Source: Vanrija pseudolonga
Lineage: Eukaryota > Basidiomycota > Tremellomycetes > Trichosporonales > Trichosporonaceae
DNA length: 64,000 nt
Reading direction: 5' to 3'
NCBI RefSeq assembly: GCF_020906515.1
Contig: NC_085851.1
Coordinates: 3,782,001 to 3,846,000, forward strand
Of the stretch, positions 11,714-21,325 are shown piece by piece. A program made the translations under genes and the position numbers. The notes below the pieces were generated by a model. That model had not been told where the DNA came from and did not search any database. It worked only from the letters and a program-made list of their open reading frames with translations. How positions within the stretch are numbered: the stretch's first letter is position 1; each line of letters opens with the position of its first letter.

Positions 11714-13443
11714 ATGGCGACCTACCCACCGCCGAGCACCTCGCTCCCGGCAGAAGAGTACGAGCTCACGTCGGCCGGCACGGTGCAGCCACCGCCGCCG
11801 CAGGCGCAGGCTCCGGGATCGGCCAAATCGCGCAAGCTCACACTCCACCCGAACGCGTCGAGCTCGGCCTTGCTCTTCGCAGCGCCTGGCGCCAACTCGA
11901 GCCCCGTCAATCAGCGCCCCCGGCCGCGCAGGCGCGCTAGCTCAAATTCGACGCGCTTGCATTCGGGCGGCAACCATGAGTTCACGAGATCCCACTTCCT
12001 CAACGAGGACCTCGACCACCTCGGCCCTGCGTCTGAAGAGGTCCACGTGCCTAACTTTGGAAGCATCCTCGGCTTCAACGAGACAGGAGAGGACCACTAT
12101 TCCGTTGCTGCGACAATACGCAGTCGGTGGAAGCGCAAGCTGTACCTCCTCCTCGAGGAGCCGGCCAGTGGACGGGAGGCGTTCTACGTCCATGTGTTGG
12201 TGACGGGAGCGATCATCTTCAGGTGAGGAGGGGTGGCGGGAGAGTGTCAACTGACCTCGCCAGTGCAATCTTGACGACGTTATCCACCCTGCCGGCGTTT
12301 CACACCGACCCGGTCGCTGTCAAGACCCAGTTTGGCCTCGACACGACACTCGTCCTCCTCTTCACGATCGAGTACATTGCGCGCTCGCTGGCTCACTCGG
12401 CGTCATGGACAATGTACTACAACTGGGCGACGTCCTTCTTTGGCGTCCTGGACCTTCTGGCAATCCTGCCGTACTACATCGAGGTCATTCGGCAACAGGA
12501 CACGTCGATCCTGTTCCGCTTCTCCATCTTGAGGACATTCCGACTTCTTCGAGTCTTCCGTGCGTTCAGGTACCAGAGTTCGATGCTCTTGACCATCGAG
12601 GTCATGTACGTTGCTGTCCGGCGGTCCAAGGACGCCTTGATCGCTATCTCGTACTTTATCCTACTGGTCCTCGTCCTCTTCTCGACCCTCATTTACTTTG
12701 CCGAGCGCGGCACATGGGACGCGACCCTCGGCGCGTTTGTCGACTCTGACGGCGACGTCTCGCTGTTCGACTCGATCCCGCAGACGGCGTGGTATGCGCT
12801 CGTCACGATGAGCACGGCTGGGTACGGCGATGTGGTGCCCAAGAGCGCTCTTGGCAAACTGCTGTCTGTTCCATTGCTCATGTTTGGTCTGCTGCTTATC
12901 GCGCTCCCGTCGTTCGTGCTCGGTCGCAACTTTGCCATTGTCTACGACGCCATGGTGCACACCATTCCTCAAGCCCCGACACCAGCCGATTCGCCACCAC
13001 CATCACCGCGCCGGGGCGGCATCCTTACACCAGTGGAGGAGGCCGACAGCGTGCCATTGTTACCAGTCACAGCACCGGCGTTATCATCACCGTTGCCGCA
13101 GCCCCACGTCAAGGAGGGCAGTGGCGGGTCGCTGTCCCAGCCCAAGATGTGGGACCCACTGGCCCAGGGCTTACCGGCAGGCCCGTCGACCGCACCTCAG
13201 CCGGCCCGCGACAAGGGCCTCACCAACGTCAAGTTGGCAAAGAACCAGTTTGTCCTTCTGGAACAGATTGACTCTCTGAGACGGGTTGTCGACAAGCAAG
13301 GGGAGACGATTGACCGCCAGGCGCAGATGATGGCTCAGTTGCTCGAGGCGCTGTCCATCAGGGAGGGGATCAGTGAATCGCCCAGCGGCAAGGGCAAAGG
13401 CAAGGCTCGGGAGGACGACGACGATGACCATATACTGCAATAA
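11714..13443 (+). CDS. Voltage-gated potassium channel (Kv-like, six-TM)
   Basis: Exons 11714..12222 and 12264..13443 (41-nt intron), 562 residues. A ~150-residue Pro/Ser-rich cytosolic N-tail precedes the TM core. Exon 2 encodes S2-S3, a voltage-sensor S4 with spaced arginines (FRFSILRTFRLLRVFRAFR, about residues 254-272), S5, a pore helix with selectivity filter TAGYGD at 354-359, and S6 (LLMFGLLLIALPSFVLGRNF). Most K+ channels have TVGYGD; here Val is Ala. The C-terminus has a Pro-rich linker and a predicted coiled coil (LLEQIDSLRRVVDKQGETID). Likely plasma- or organelle-membrane K+ flux. ATG 11714 (GCAATGG) was chosen; upstream in-frame ATG 11594 is the alternative. Confidence 0.9.
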
Positions 13444-14154
13444 TTAGAGCCACATAGACCGAGAAGTGACATGCATGGCATCGCATCCAGGCTGCATCGG
13501 TTGGTGGTGGTGGGTGCATGGCGATCAGCAGCATGCATGCATGTATACCGCCGCCATGCACGCCGCCATGAGTCATACGCGCCACACACTGCCCATGCAT
13601 CCCCCCTCCATCACCTCCCCCCCCCCCCCCCCAACGCCCCCCCGCATGCATGACGACAGGCGTTAGAGTGGCGACGATGACACCAGAGCGACGACGCCGA
13701 TCCAAAAAACAATGATGTGTAATGCCCCTTATCAACGCCGTTGATTGCGCCGCCACCGCCGTCTACGTCCGTCCAGTCTAGCCTCCCTCTGGCCCGCCGC
13801 CACCGCCGGCCCGCGTCCGCAGGCAGTCGCCTCTCGACAACCACAACCACCGCCGCCGCCGAGAGCTGCTCGGACTCGCAGTAGCAGTAGCCAGCACCGA
13901 CACCAGGAGCGGCAACGAGCTGGCAACAGCCCGCATCCCACCTGGCACCGCCCCGCGACCACCACTCACCACTCTCTCCTTGTTGTTTCTCTACCCTACC
14001 AGTGCGCCATTGTCGTAGTGTCGATCGCATTTGTCCGAGCCACCACCACTACCAGTCACTTCCACCACTCTCTTTTACTCGCCATCAGCTCGGCCATCCA
14101 GCTCGAGACAGCATCCGTGCTCGCTCCCTAGCCAGCACGCACTCGCCACCCACC
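13444..14154. other. Intergenic with poly-C run and GCAT repeats
   Basis: About 710 bp between the channel stop and SGF73. It contains an alternating GCATGCATGCATG tract at 13531-13543 and a 16-base C run at 13617-13632. From about 13980 the plus strand becomes C/T/A-rich, as in other leaders here, so it probably includes the SGF73 5' UTR. Confidence 0.5.
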
Positions 14155-15755
14155 ATGGCGCTCAAGCTGCGAGCGCGCGACGACGCGCCCGCCCGCCCCG
14201 CCTTCTCGTTTGCGACCTCGCCGCCACCCGTCGCGCAGGATGTGCCCGGCTCCGGCGCGGCCCACCCGCGCCCGCCCGGCGACTTCCTCCCCGAACGCGA
14301 CATGCACATGTATGGCGCGCAGCCGCTCGAGGTCGCCGAACCCGGCCGCAGCGTCGTGCGCTGCACCCGCTGCGGGCGCAACGTCCTCGAGTGGGCTGCG
14401 GGTGACCACAGGCGTGAGTGGCGGCCTGGCTGGCGACACCAGCCAGCCAGTGCCATCAGTCAACAATGGCCGTGGCGATGGGTCCCATTGCCACGGCATC
14501 CCCGCCGCATTGTTGTGACCCCCTCCCGTGCCAACCCCCTAACCCCACAGGCATCTGCTCGCACGTCCTCGACGGCGCGCCACTCACGGTGAAGAAGACG
14601 CTCAAGGCCGACAAGCGCGTGCGCGCGGGCACCGATGACCCTAGTGGAAAGAAGCGTCGCGCGAGCGAGGGTGAGTGGCAGCAGTAACGTTGATCAGACG
14701 ACTGACAGTGCCAGTCTCTCCGTCCGACTCGCCAGAAGCGAGCCCCTCCAAGAAGAAGCAGCGTTTGCTCCACGCCGACGTACGTGAGATGGTGGGCTCG
14801 GACGACGAGCTCGACCTGAGCGCTCTTAAACATATGAAAAAGAGCGAGATTAAAAAACTGCAGAAGGAGCACGAGCGACTCAAGAAGCGCGCAGCAAAGG
14901 AGAAGGAGCGAGAGGCGATTGCGGAGCGCAAGCGCCAGCGTGGTGAGTGGCGGGTGTCGAGCCACAATGACGCTGACACACTTCTCCCCTCCCCCCCCCC
15001 CTCTCCCCGCAGCGTCCAACCCGCTCGACTACGACCGCCAATGCGGTGTCATCAACGACAAGGGGCTCCCGTGCTCGCGTTCGCTCACTTGCAAGACGCA
15101 TACTGTCGGCGCCAAGCGCGCCGTCCAGGGCCGCACTCGTCCCTACGACGAGCTCTTTATCGAGTGGCAGCGTGCCCACAACCCCAACTTCAAAGAGCCC
15201 GTGCCCAAGAAGGACAAGGAGGCCGCCAAGGCCAACGGCGGTGGCTCGGGTGCCGGCTCGACCCTCGGCGCGGCGGACCGCAAGGCCGCCGCGGCAAAGA
15301 AGCGCCGCCTCGCGCTCGACGGCGACGACGGCCTCCGCTTCGACGAGGACGGCCACCGCGAGATGGAGGAGCTCATCCGCGCCACCCGTATCTGCGGCGA
15401 CCGTGTGCGCACGGCATCGTACGCGATCGGCAGCGAGCACAAGACGCCGTCCGTTGGCGGCAGCCCTCCTGCCCAGGCGGCAACGCCCTCCGCCAAGGCC
15501 GCTGCCCCGCTCCGCACTGCCCCGTCGTCGACCGGCAGCTTCAGCGACAACCTCTTCGTCTCGGCGTCGCCGTGGCAGACGACGTCGTACGAGCAGTTCT
15601 CGATGGGCGACCTCCTCACCAAGGCGCTCGCCGCCCGCCCCCGCCCGTCCCAGCAGACGGGCCGCGGCTCCATCTCGGGCGCGTCAAAGCCCGGCCCCAT
15701 TGTCCCGCCGCTCGTCACCCCCGTCGCGCCGGCGACCCAGGGCGTCACGGCCTGA
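14155..15755 (+). CDS. SGF73: SAGA deubiquitinase-module subunit, ataxin-7/SGF73 (SCA7 domain)
   Basis: Exons 14155..14413, 14551..14670, 14709..14942 and 15013..15755, 451 residues. In yeast Sgf73 anchors the Ubp8 deubiquitinase module to SAGA and helps recruit mRNA-export factors. An N-terminal zinc-finger-like motif CTRCGRNVLEWAAGDHRRIC plus SHV (C-x2-C...H...C-x-H) is assembled only when intron 1 is removed. A basic, Lys-rich helix follows, then the SCA7 domain from about residue 205: DYDRQCGVINDKGLPCSRSL and TCKTHTVGAKRAVQGRTRPY, near-identical to the family signature. The tail is Ala/Ser/Pro-rich. Exon 3 could also start at 14715, an in-frame alternative six bases downstream. Convergent with the DPB3-like gene. 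Confidence 0.94.
14414..14550 (+). other. SGF73 intron 1 with a long hairpin
   Basis: This 137-nt intron contains CAACAATG (14461-14468) pairing with CATTGTTG (14508-14515), and inside it GCCGTGGCGATGGG with CCCATTGCCACGGC (one G:U pair, 2-base loop). A smaller hairpin GGCTGG/CCAGCC lies just upstream. I recognise no known RNA family. Confidence 0.6.
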
Positions 15756-16062
15756 GCAGAGCTGCTGCCCATGTAGCCATCTACTGTCCATCTGTATAAC
15801 GCGGCGAGCGGGTGGGGCGCAGCCCCAGCCCGGCTACCCCCTGCGACCACCCCGCCGCATCCCACTTTACAGTTGTATTTGTCGCCCCCCGCGGCCACTT
15901 TCATTCCATGATACCCCATTGGCAACTCGTTGCCTCATGCATATCGTACACTACATGGTTGCATGGTACAGTGGTGGCGTGGGCGGCGTGGGCTTGGCCG
16001 TGGGCTTGGCTGTGGCCGTGGCCGATGGCCTGCTAATGAACATTACTACGGGGGCTACTGGG
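15756..16062. other. Convergent 3' intergenic region
   Basis: 307 bp between the SGF73 and DPB3-like stops. It holds both 3' UTRs and a GGCTTGGCCGTGGGCTTGGC-type imperfect repeat near 15990-16015. No gene seen. Confidence 0.5.
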
Positions 16063-17431
16063 CTACTCGTCGTCAACCTCGATGGGCTCGGCGCCTCGAC
16101 GGTTGGACGATGGTGATGGGTCGGCCTGCTCTGGTGCCTGCTGGTTGAGGCTGCGGCGTGCCGAGCCGCGGGTGGTGAGACTGTGTGGTGTCGACTGTGG
16201 CAGGCGTCAGCTTGGGCACGGCACGAGACTCGAGAGCAGCAGCAGAGGCTCAGTGAGAAGATTGGTCCGCCTCGTCGACCAGAGTCGACTGCAGAGCGAT
16301 TCTGATACGTGTATTACATCCTTGCCGCTGCTGTTGCTGCTCGTCGTTGCACAAACTCACCGGAGCGTTCTTGCCCGTGTGCACACGCGGCGTGGGGGGC
16401 GGGGGCGGCGCCGCGACCTGCTTCGGGGGCTGCGGGACCGCCGCACGCGCGTGCGTGTTGGACGGGCGCTTGACAATGGCGTTGGGAAAGAGGGGGTTGG
16501 TCGACAGCGCGAGCGGCGGCAGGTCGCCGTGCCCTGCGACTGTGACCCCGTTGCGCTCGGCGCCGCTGCCGCTCCCGGCGTCGCTGGTGCGCTCGTGCTC
16601 CGACTGCCTGCGGGCCTTTGACGGGCCGGCGCGCGGCGGCTCGTCCTCTTCCGACGACGACGACTCGCTCTCGTCCGCCTGCGCAAGCTTCTTCTTGCGC
16701 AGCTCGAGCGCCTCGGACATTGTGATCGGCAAAGGGATGACGTCTGGGGTGTGTCAGCGACGTCCGGGAGCGCAACAGTCTTGCGACGCGCCGCAGCGGC
16801 TCAGTGAGAAGATTTGTCCTCCTGTAGTTCGGAGCGATTCTGATACAAAGATAACATCTTTGCCGCTGCGGGGACGCCAAGTGGACGTGGACGTACCCTT
16901 CAAAAACTCAAACTCCTCGGACCGCTCGACGACGTTGGCCATGTCCTTGTAGTTGACGATCCTGCGCTTCTCAAGGCGCGCCTTCATGTATCCCTCCTCC
17001 ATGAAGTGCTTGATAAAGTATTCCTGGGGGTTAGTGCCGTAGGGCTCAGCCAACCCACCGTGGCCACGGCGACAAGGAACGTCGCCTCGGCGCTCATCAT
17101 GTCGAGCTCCTTGTCCGCCTTGATGATTCTCTTGATGCGCGAGATGGGGAAGAGCGTCGTGCCAATCTTCTTCTCGGCAAGCGACTGGCGTGACTTGATA
17201 ATACGCTTCTTCTTCTGCGGGCCTGCGGGTCGGGTGAGCGGACTGATGGATGATGGTGGGAAAGACTGGCGCGTGGTGACCACGACGCGCACAACAACTC
17301 GACTCACGCTCACCGCCCTCGCCGTCATCCTCCTCGCCGGCAGAGTGCTCCGCCTCCCCTGCGGGCGCGTGCGCTGCCGAGCTCGTCTCCGCGTACTGGT
17401 GGTTTCCGTCGTCTTCGTACTCGGCCTGCAT
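16063..17431 (-). CDS. Histone-fold protein, DPB3/POLE4-CHRAC1 family; host of two intronic snoRNAs
   Basis: Exons 17314..17431, 17059..17222, 16897..17023, 16361..16743 and 16063..16194, 307 residues. The H2A/NF-YC-type histone fold spans about residues 60-128: TTLFPISRIKRIIKADKELD, MMSAEATFLVAVATEYFIKH, RRIVNYKDMANVVE, then SEEFEFLKDVIPLP, typical of the small DNA polymerase epsilon subunit (Dpb3) and of CHRAC-15/Dls1 in ISWI complexes; I cannot separate the two. Acidic N-tail, Ser/Glu/Asp cluster (ESESSSSEEDEPP) and C-terminal IEVDDE. Intron 2 is only 35 nt (17024-17058). Introns 3 (16744-16896, 153 nt) and 4 (16195-16360, 166 nt) are long for this genome and each contains a box C/D snoRNA candidate in sense orientation. 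Confidence 0.9.
16240..16333 (-). ncRNA. Box C/D snoRNA candidate, copy A (U6 A47 guide, paralogue of copy B)
   Basis: In intron 4 of the same gene, same orientation. Terminal stem CAGCAGCGGC/GCCTCTGCTG (16324-16333 with 16240-16249, two central mismatches), box-C-like AAGGATGTAA, box D CTGA at 16250-16253. The box D guide AATCTTCTC (16255-16263) and the 14-base GTATCAGAATCGCT element are identical to copy B, and the latter is again followed in the same register by a box-D'-like tetramer (CTGC). Copy A differs by an extra GTCGAC...GTCGAC hairpin between the two guides. Conservation of stem, boxes and both guides, with free drift elsewhere, argues that both copies are functional RNAs processed from the spliced introns. 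Confidence 0.76.
16791..16871 (-). ncRNA. Box C/D snoRNA candidate, copy B (U6 A47 guide, mgU6-47/SNORD7-like)
   Basis: Lies in intron 3 of the histone-fold gene, same strand. A perfect 10-bp terminal stem CCGCAGCGGC/GCCGCTGCGG (16862-16871 with 16791-16800) encloses a box-C-like AAAGATGTT and a box D CTGA (16801-16804) directly beside the stem; the kink-turn core GAUG/CUGA is intact, though the full RUGAUGA consensus is not. Upstream of box D, AATCTTCTC (16806-16814) is complementary to U6 snRNA GAGAAGAUU; the fifth base before box D pairs with the adenosine equivalent to human A47, a known 2'-O-methyl site. A second element GTATCAGAATCGCT precedes CCGA, a plausible box D'. Target of that second guide unknown. 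Confidence 0.78.
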
Positions 17432-19574
17432 GGTGTGGGGTGTGGGTATGGGTGGAGACAAAGGAGATGATGATGGTGGACAAACCAAACTCAAGAAGTC
17501 GCGCCGCGGCGGTGTGTTGAACGCGACGGACGCGACGGCGGGAGCAAATCCGCGCAGCCACGTTGTGTGGCACTCGTCGCTGCCTCCCGTTGCAGCTGCC
17601 ACAAGCAAGTCGTTGGAAGCAGCTGGACGCGATGCTTGTGCTCTGCACTGGCGTTGACAGGGATGCATAAAGTGGTAGAATGGTAGCCGCCAGGCTTTAC
17701 ATAGGCATAACCAGCACTGCCTTCCCTTACCCTCCCCCCCCTCACCGGACATAAGCAACCCCCGACCACACCAGCACCAAGCCTTCAGCGGGGGAAACGG
17801 GGTGGCGCACTCGTACGTCGACCGGGCAAGTGATAGCAATGAGCAAATACGACCAGCGCGGACAGTGTTCGATCCTCGTTGAAGCCGCTGAGTTTGCTCG
17901 CCAGCGTGGGTGCTGTGTTGGCATCCACTTCCAGGAACAGTGGGATTGCGGGCTCCGGTTGGATTGTGGGATCGGTTGGATTGGGGGGTTCCTGGGATAT
18001 CCGGGGCCGCGAGGCCTCGAGGGGCGAGCTTTTTGGCGCTGGTGGCGCTGATGGCGTAAATGTGGATGCGGGTGAGAGATGGAGAGGAAGATGGCGTGGC
18101 GTGATTGGTATGGGCTTTCGCCTTTGCTTCGTTGCTTGTTACGGCGTGCTGCAGTCCTGCAGGATACATCGATGCCTGATGCGCGTATGCTTGTCGTGCA
18201 AACGCATTTGCACTGCGCCAAGAGCCAATTCTACATCGCGGTGACATTTCCTGGTCCAGCGGCAGCTCACACCGGATGTTGAGCCCCCAGCCAAATCTCT
18301 CTGTCCGCTTTCGGCGAGGAGGAATAAACTGCGCCTCAACACGACATTACACTTCCAGGGCTGACCGAACCGGAACGCAGCAGCCACTTTGAGCACATCC
18401 GCATGCTTAATGGTTGTACAGGATACAGGAATTCATGCACAACCGGAACATAGGTGCCGGGTGGGAGACGTACCAGTTAGTTACCATGTTCGCTCGTTTC
18501 CGCCCGACATGGACGGTTGAGACTATGTACACTTGTGTCACGACCGCGAGGGCACAAGACGGCAAATGTGTGCTGTGTGCGCATGGCCGACATTGCAGAT
18601 TGCATTCTGATGGAGAGGAGGTGGGAAGCGCCAGGCTGAGAGATACAACACGCCGTTCGTCGGCATTTCAGCCGACTGGACTGGCGGCCGGTCGTTTCAT
18701 GACGTTGTTAGGCATAGACTCGGACACTGGTGCAGCCTGCCCACCCGGCCAGTGCTTGCTTGAACGTCGGCGGTGAAGTCAGGGCAGGCCATGTAATGTA
18801 ACCACTTGTCAATACCCTGCGTCGCGAGATGAGCGGCGCACGTCACGCGTCGACCGACCGACACCTGAAGACCACCGCTCGTCTCGCGTCGTGCAGCCCG
18901 ACGACGCCCTCGGACAAGCATGCATCCATCCCCAAACACACGCATCGGCTCGGCAAAAGGAAGCAAGCATCCACTCCCACCCTCCCTGGACGCCATGGGC
19001 CGGGGGCGAGGGCACGCCCGAAATGGACGAGAGCGTGTTTGTGTGCAGCAAGAACATGGCATGACGCAAGTGAGCAGGGGGCAACCGGCAGTGGACACCC
19101 TCCACCCGCGCAGCTTGCACGCGCTCGTCTAATGCACGACTTGCCCTGGTAATGTCGACTGAATTGCGCGCGGGCCGCGCGCTAACGAAAATGGTAATGC
19201 GCGCGCGGCGACGGCTGACTTTTTGTGGCGACGCGCCTGGCCTGACTGACGGATTGGGACGACGAGAAGGGGTGGGGAAATGGCACCTGCACACACGCTG
19301 GCTGCAAACACACAAACTCTTGCGTCAGGAGCGTCCTGGTGGCCTCGTTGCGTCTGCACGCTGCGTGCTGCATGCTGCTACCCCCACCCCCCTCGTGCAT
19401 GTATATAGCAGCTGCACACTGCATCCTCGTCCCCCCGTCTCGTCTTCCCATCCCCATCCCCCAAGCCAAGTGCTTCACACTCGTTAATCCCAGCACTTGC
19501 ACTCACCGCACCTCGTACCTTGTACGCCTACACCATAACCACAACCACTACCACTTAGCCACACCAAAAAAACA
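17432..19574. other. Intergenic, divergent promoter region
   Basis: About 2.1 kb between the histone-fold gene (-) and the intronless orphan (+). The open frames crossing it have no family features and lack codon bias. The last ~180 bp hold a TATA box and a C/A-rich leader of the downstream gene. No tRNA or repeat seen. Confidence 0.5.
19402..19407 (+). promoter_or_regulatory. TATA box of the intronless orphan gene
   Basis: TATATA in the context GTATATAGCAG, 168 bp before the ATG at 19575. The intervening sequence is C/T- then A/C-rich and ends in AAAAAACA-ATG, a strong fungal start context. Confidence 0.6.
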
Positions 19575-20882
19575 ATGTCGACCACCGTATCCACCCCCAC
19601 CACGCCCTCGACCACCGAGTCGACCACCACCATCGTCCTCGCGCCGGCCCCCCGCGCCACCCGCACCATCAACGCGCTCTACCTCTCGTCGCTTGTTGAC
19701 ATCCGCCGCCCGCTCCCCTTCGCCGTCTTCTACACGCTCGTGTGCGAGCTCGGCCGCGGCCTCGCGCCCCTCGTCTTCGTCTTCAACGTGCTCGCGCACT
19801 TTGTCAACTGCTCGCTTCTCGCGCTCATCGCCCACGCCGCTCGCGGCCTCAGCCTCAAGACGCCTCGCGCGCTCACGTTCAACCCCGACCCGGCGTACGC
19901 CTTCTTCCCGGCCTACGCGCGCTTCCTCCCCACGCCCAACTCGCCGCGCGACATTGCTTTCCTCGTGCGCGACGTCGGCGCTTGCCTCCGCGCCCTTGCT
20001 TTCCTCGCCGTCTTGGTCGTCCGCCTCCCGCTCGCCCGCTTCCTCGGCCTCGTCGCGCCCAAGCGCTTCGCGCCGATCCGCCGCCGCGTCGTCGGCATCT
20101 CGCAGACCAGCCTCGACGCCTTTGCTGCCGCCATCGAGGAGCGCGAGACCCGCCTCGCCGACGAGGAGAAGGCCGCCGCCGCCGCCCGCCGCGTCGCGAC
20201 CCAGCGCAACAAGTCCAAGCTCGAGCTCGCGCTCCCCGCCCCGCTTGCCCGCCCCGTCGACAAGGTCCTCACCAAGAAGCCCATGTCACCCAGGAAGCGC
20301 CACCACCTGCGCAAGAAGGCCGCCCGCGCCGCCGAGCTCGCCCGCGTCCAGGCCGAGTCGGGCGTGCCAGTCAAGCCCCCCTCTACCTGCGACAAGGTCA
20401 AGGCGGCGCTCAACCTCAAGGCCAAGCTCGCCGATAAGTGGGAGGAGTGGAACGCCGCCGGACTCGAGTGGGAGCACTTCACCAACCGCCCCGAGGCGCG
20501 CTACCTCTTCCACGACATCTCGCGCGTCGAGTATGTCAAGCTCCACGGCATCAAGACGCACATCTGGAGCGCGGCCTACGACACCGACGAGACCCACTAC
20601 CTCCCCTCCGCTTGCCGTGCGCGCGCCCGCATCGCTCTCGCCAAGGAGTCGATCCGCGGCCTCAAGGCCGAGGGCGCCCCCAAGCTCGCCATCCAGTTTG
20701 TCGAGTTTGAGCTCGAGAAGCAGGCCTCCATCCTCCACTACGAGCTCAAGCGCAACGCCAACAACCACTACTTCTGGCGTCTTGGCGGCCTCGACAAGTC
20801 GACCCGCCCCAGGTTCCACAAGTACCTCGCCACTGCCATCACGATCAAGTGGGACGTCCGCCGCACCGTCCGCAAGGCGTAA
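19575..20882 (+). CDS. Unrecognised intronless protein, 435 aa
   Basis: Single exon, which is unusual beside neighbours with up to 13 introns. I do not recognise the family. A Thr/Ser-rich N-tail (STTVSTPTTPSTTESTTTIV) is followed by two or three hydrophobic stretches (about 55-95 and 130-155, e.g. LRALAFLAVLVVRLPLARFLG) that may be membrane or membrane-proximal, a basic region (PMSPRKRHHLRKKAARAAEL), and a folded-looking C-terminal half (EHFTNRPEARYLFHDISRVE ... KYLATAITIKWDVRRTVRKA). Nearly every codon ends in C or G, suggesting strong expression. TATA box and AAAACA-ATG context support a real start. A lineage-specific gene or one of retro-copied origin are both possible. Confidence 0.8.
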   Translation: MSTTVSTPTTPSTTESTTTIVLAPAPRATRTINALYLSSLVDIRRPLPFAVFYTLVCELGRGLAPLVFVFNVLAHFVNCSLLALIAHAARGLSLKTPRALTFNPDPAYAFFPAYARFLPTPNSPRDIAFLVRDVGACLRALAFLAVLVVRLPLARFLGLVAPKRFAPIRRRVVGISQTSLDAFAAAIEERETRLADEEKAAAAARRVATQRNKSKLELALPAPLARPVDKVLTKKPMSPRKRHHLRKKAARAAELARVQAESGVPVKPPSTCDKVKAALNLKAKLADKWEEWNAAGLEWEHFTNRPEARYLFHDISRVEYVKLHGIKTHIWSAAYDTDETHYLPSACRARARIALAKESIRGLKAEGAPKLAIQFVEFELEKQASILHYELKRNANNHYFWRLGGLDKSTRPRFHKYLATAITIKWDVRRTVRKA

Positions 20883-21325
20883 CCACCTCACCACACCTCA
20901 CCTACTTGGACACTATCAGGACACTGTTTTGGGATTAGCTGCTGTTTATAATATCTTGCTTTGCAAGTTGTACTTTCCGCCTTGCGTGCCATGCTCGCGG
21001 CGATGTCATGCTATCATCAGTATTATCGAGACTGCTTTGGTGCAATCGTGGGTGAGAGGGGGTTGAGTCCAAAGTGGTTGGCACAGGCACGTTGGCCTGT
21101 GGCGTAGGTGACAGGTTGGCGTCCGAGTCCCGCCACAAGGACAGCCGACCACGCACGGCTACTTACAGAGCAAGCCCTCCTCCGCCTCACTTGCCTCCTC
21201 CCTAGCCCCCACCCCTCCCCACCTGCGAGTAAGACTGTAAGAAGTCAATCGAGAACACGGAGATCTCTTTGTCACATAAAAGGGATTTAAAAACTTTAAC
21301 TACCAGGGGTCATTAGCAGCTCCAA
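20883..21325. other. Convergent 3' intergenic region
   Basis: About 440 bp between the orphan and the tubulin gene, with AT-richer patches (e.g. ATAAAAGGGATTTAAAAAC near 21276) that could be 3'-processing signals. No gene seen. Confidence 0.5.

Noticed and set aside
16754-18247. 497-codon open frame on the - strand across the histone-fold gene start
   Set aside because: It overlaps the true exons in the wrong frame, starts in non-coding sequence and has no domain; splicing explains the region better.
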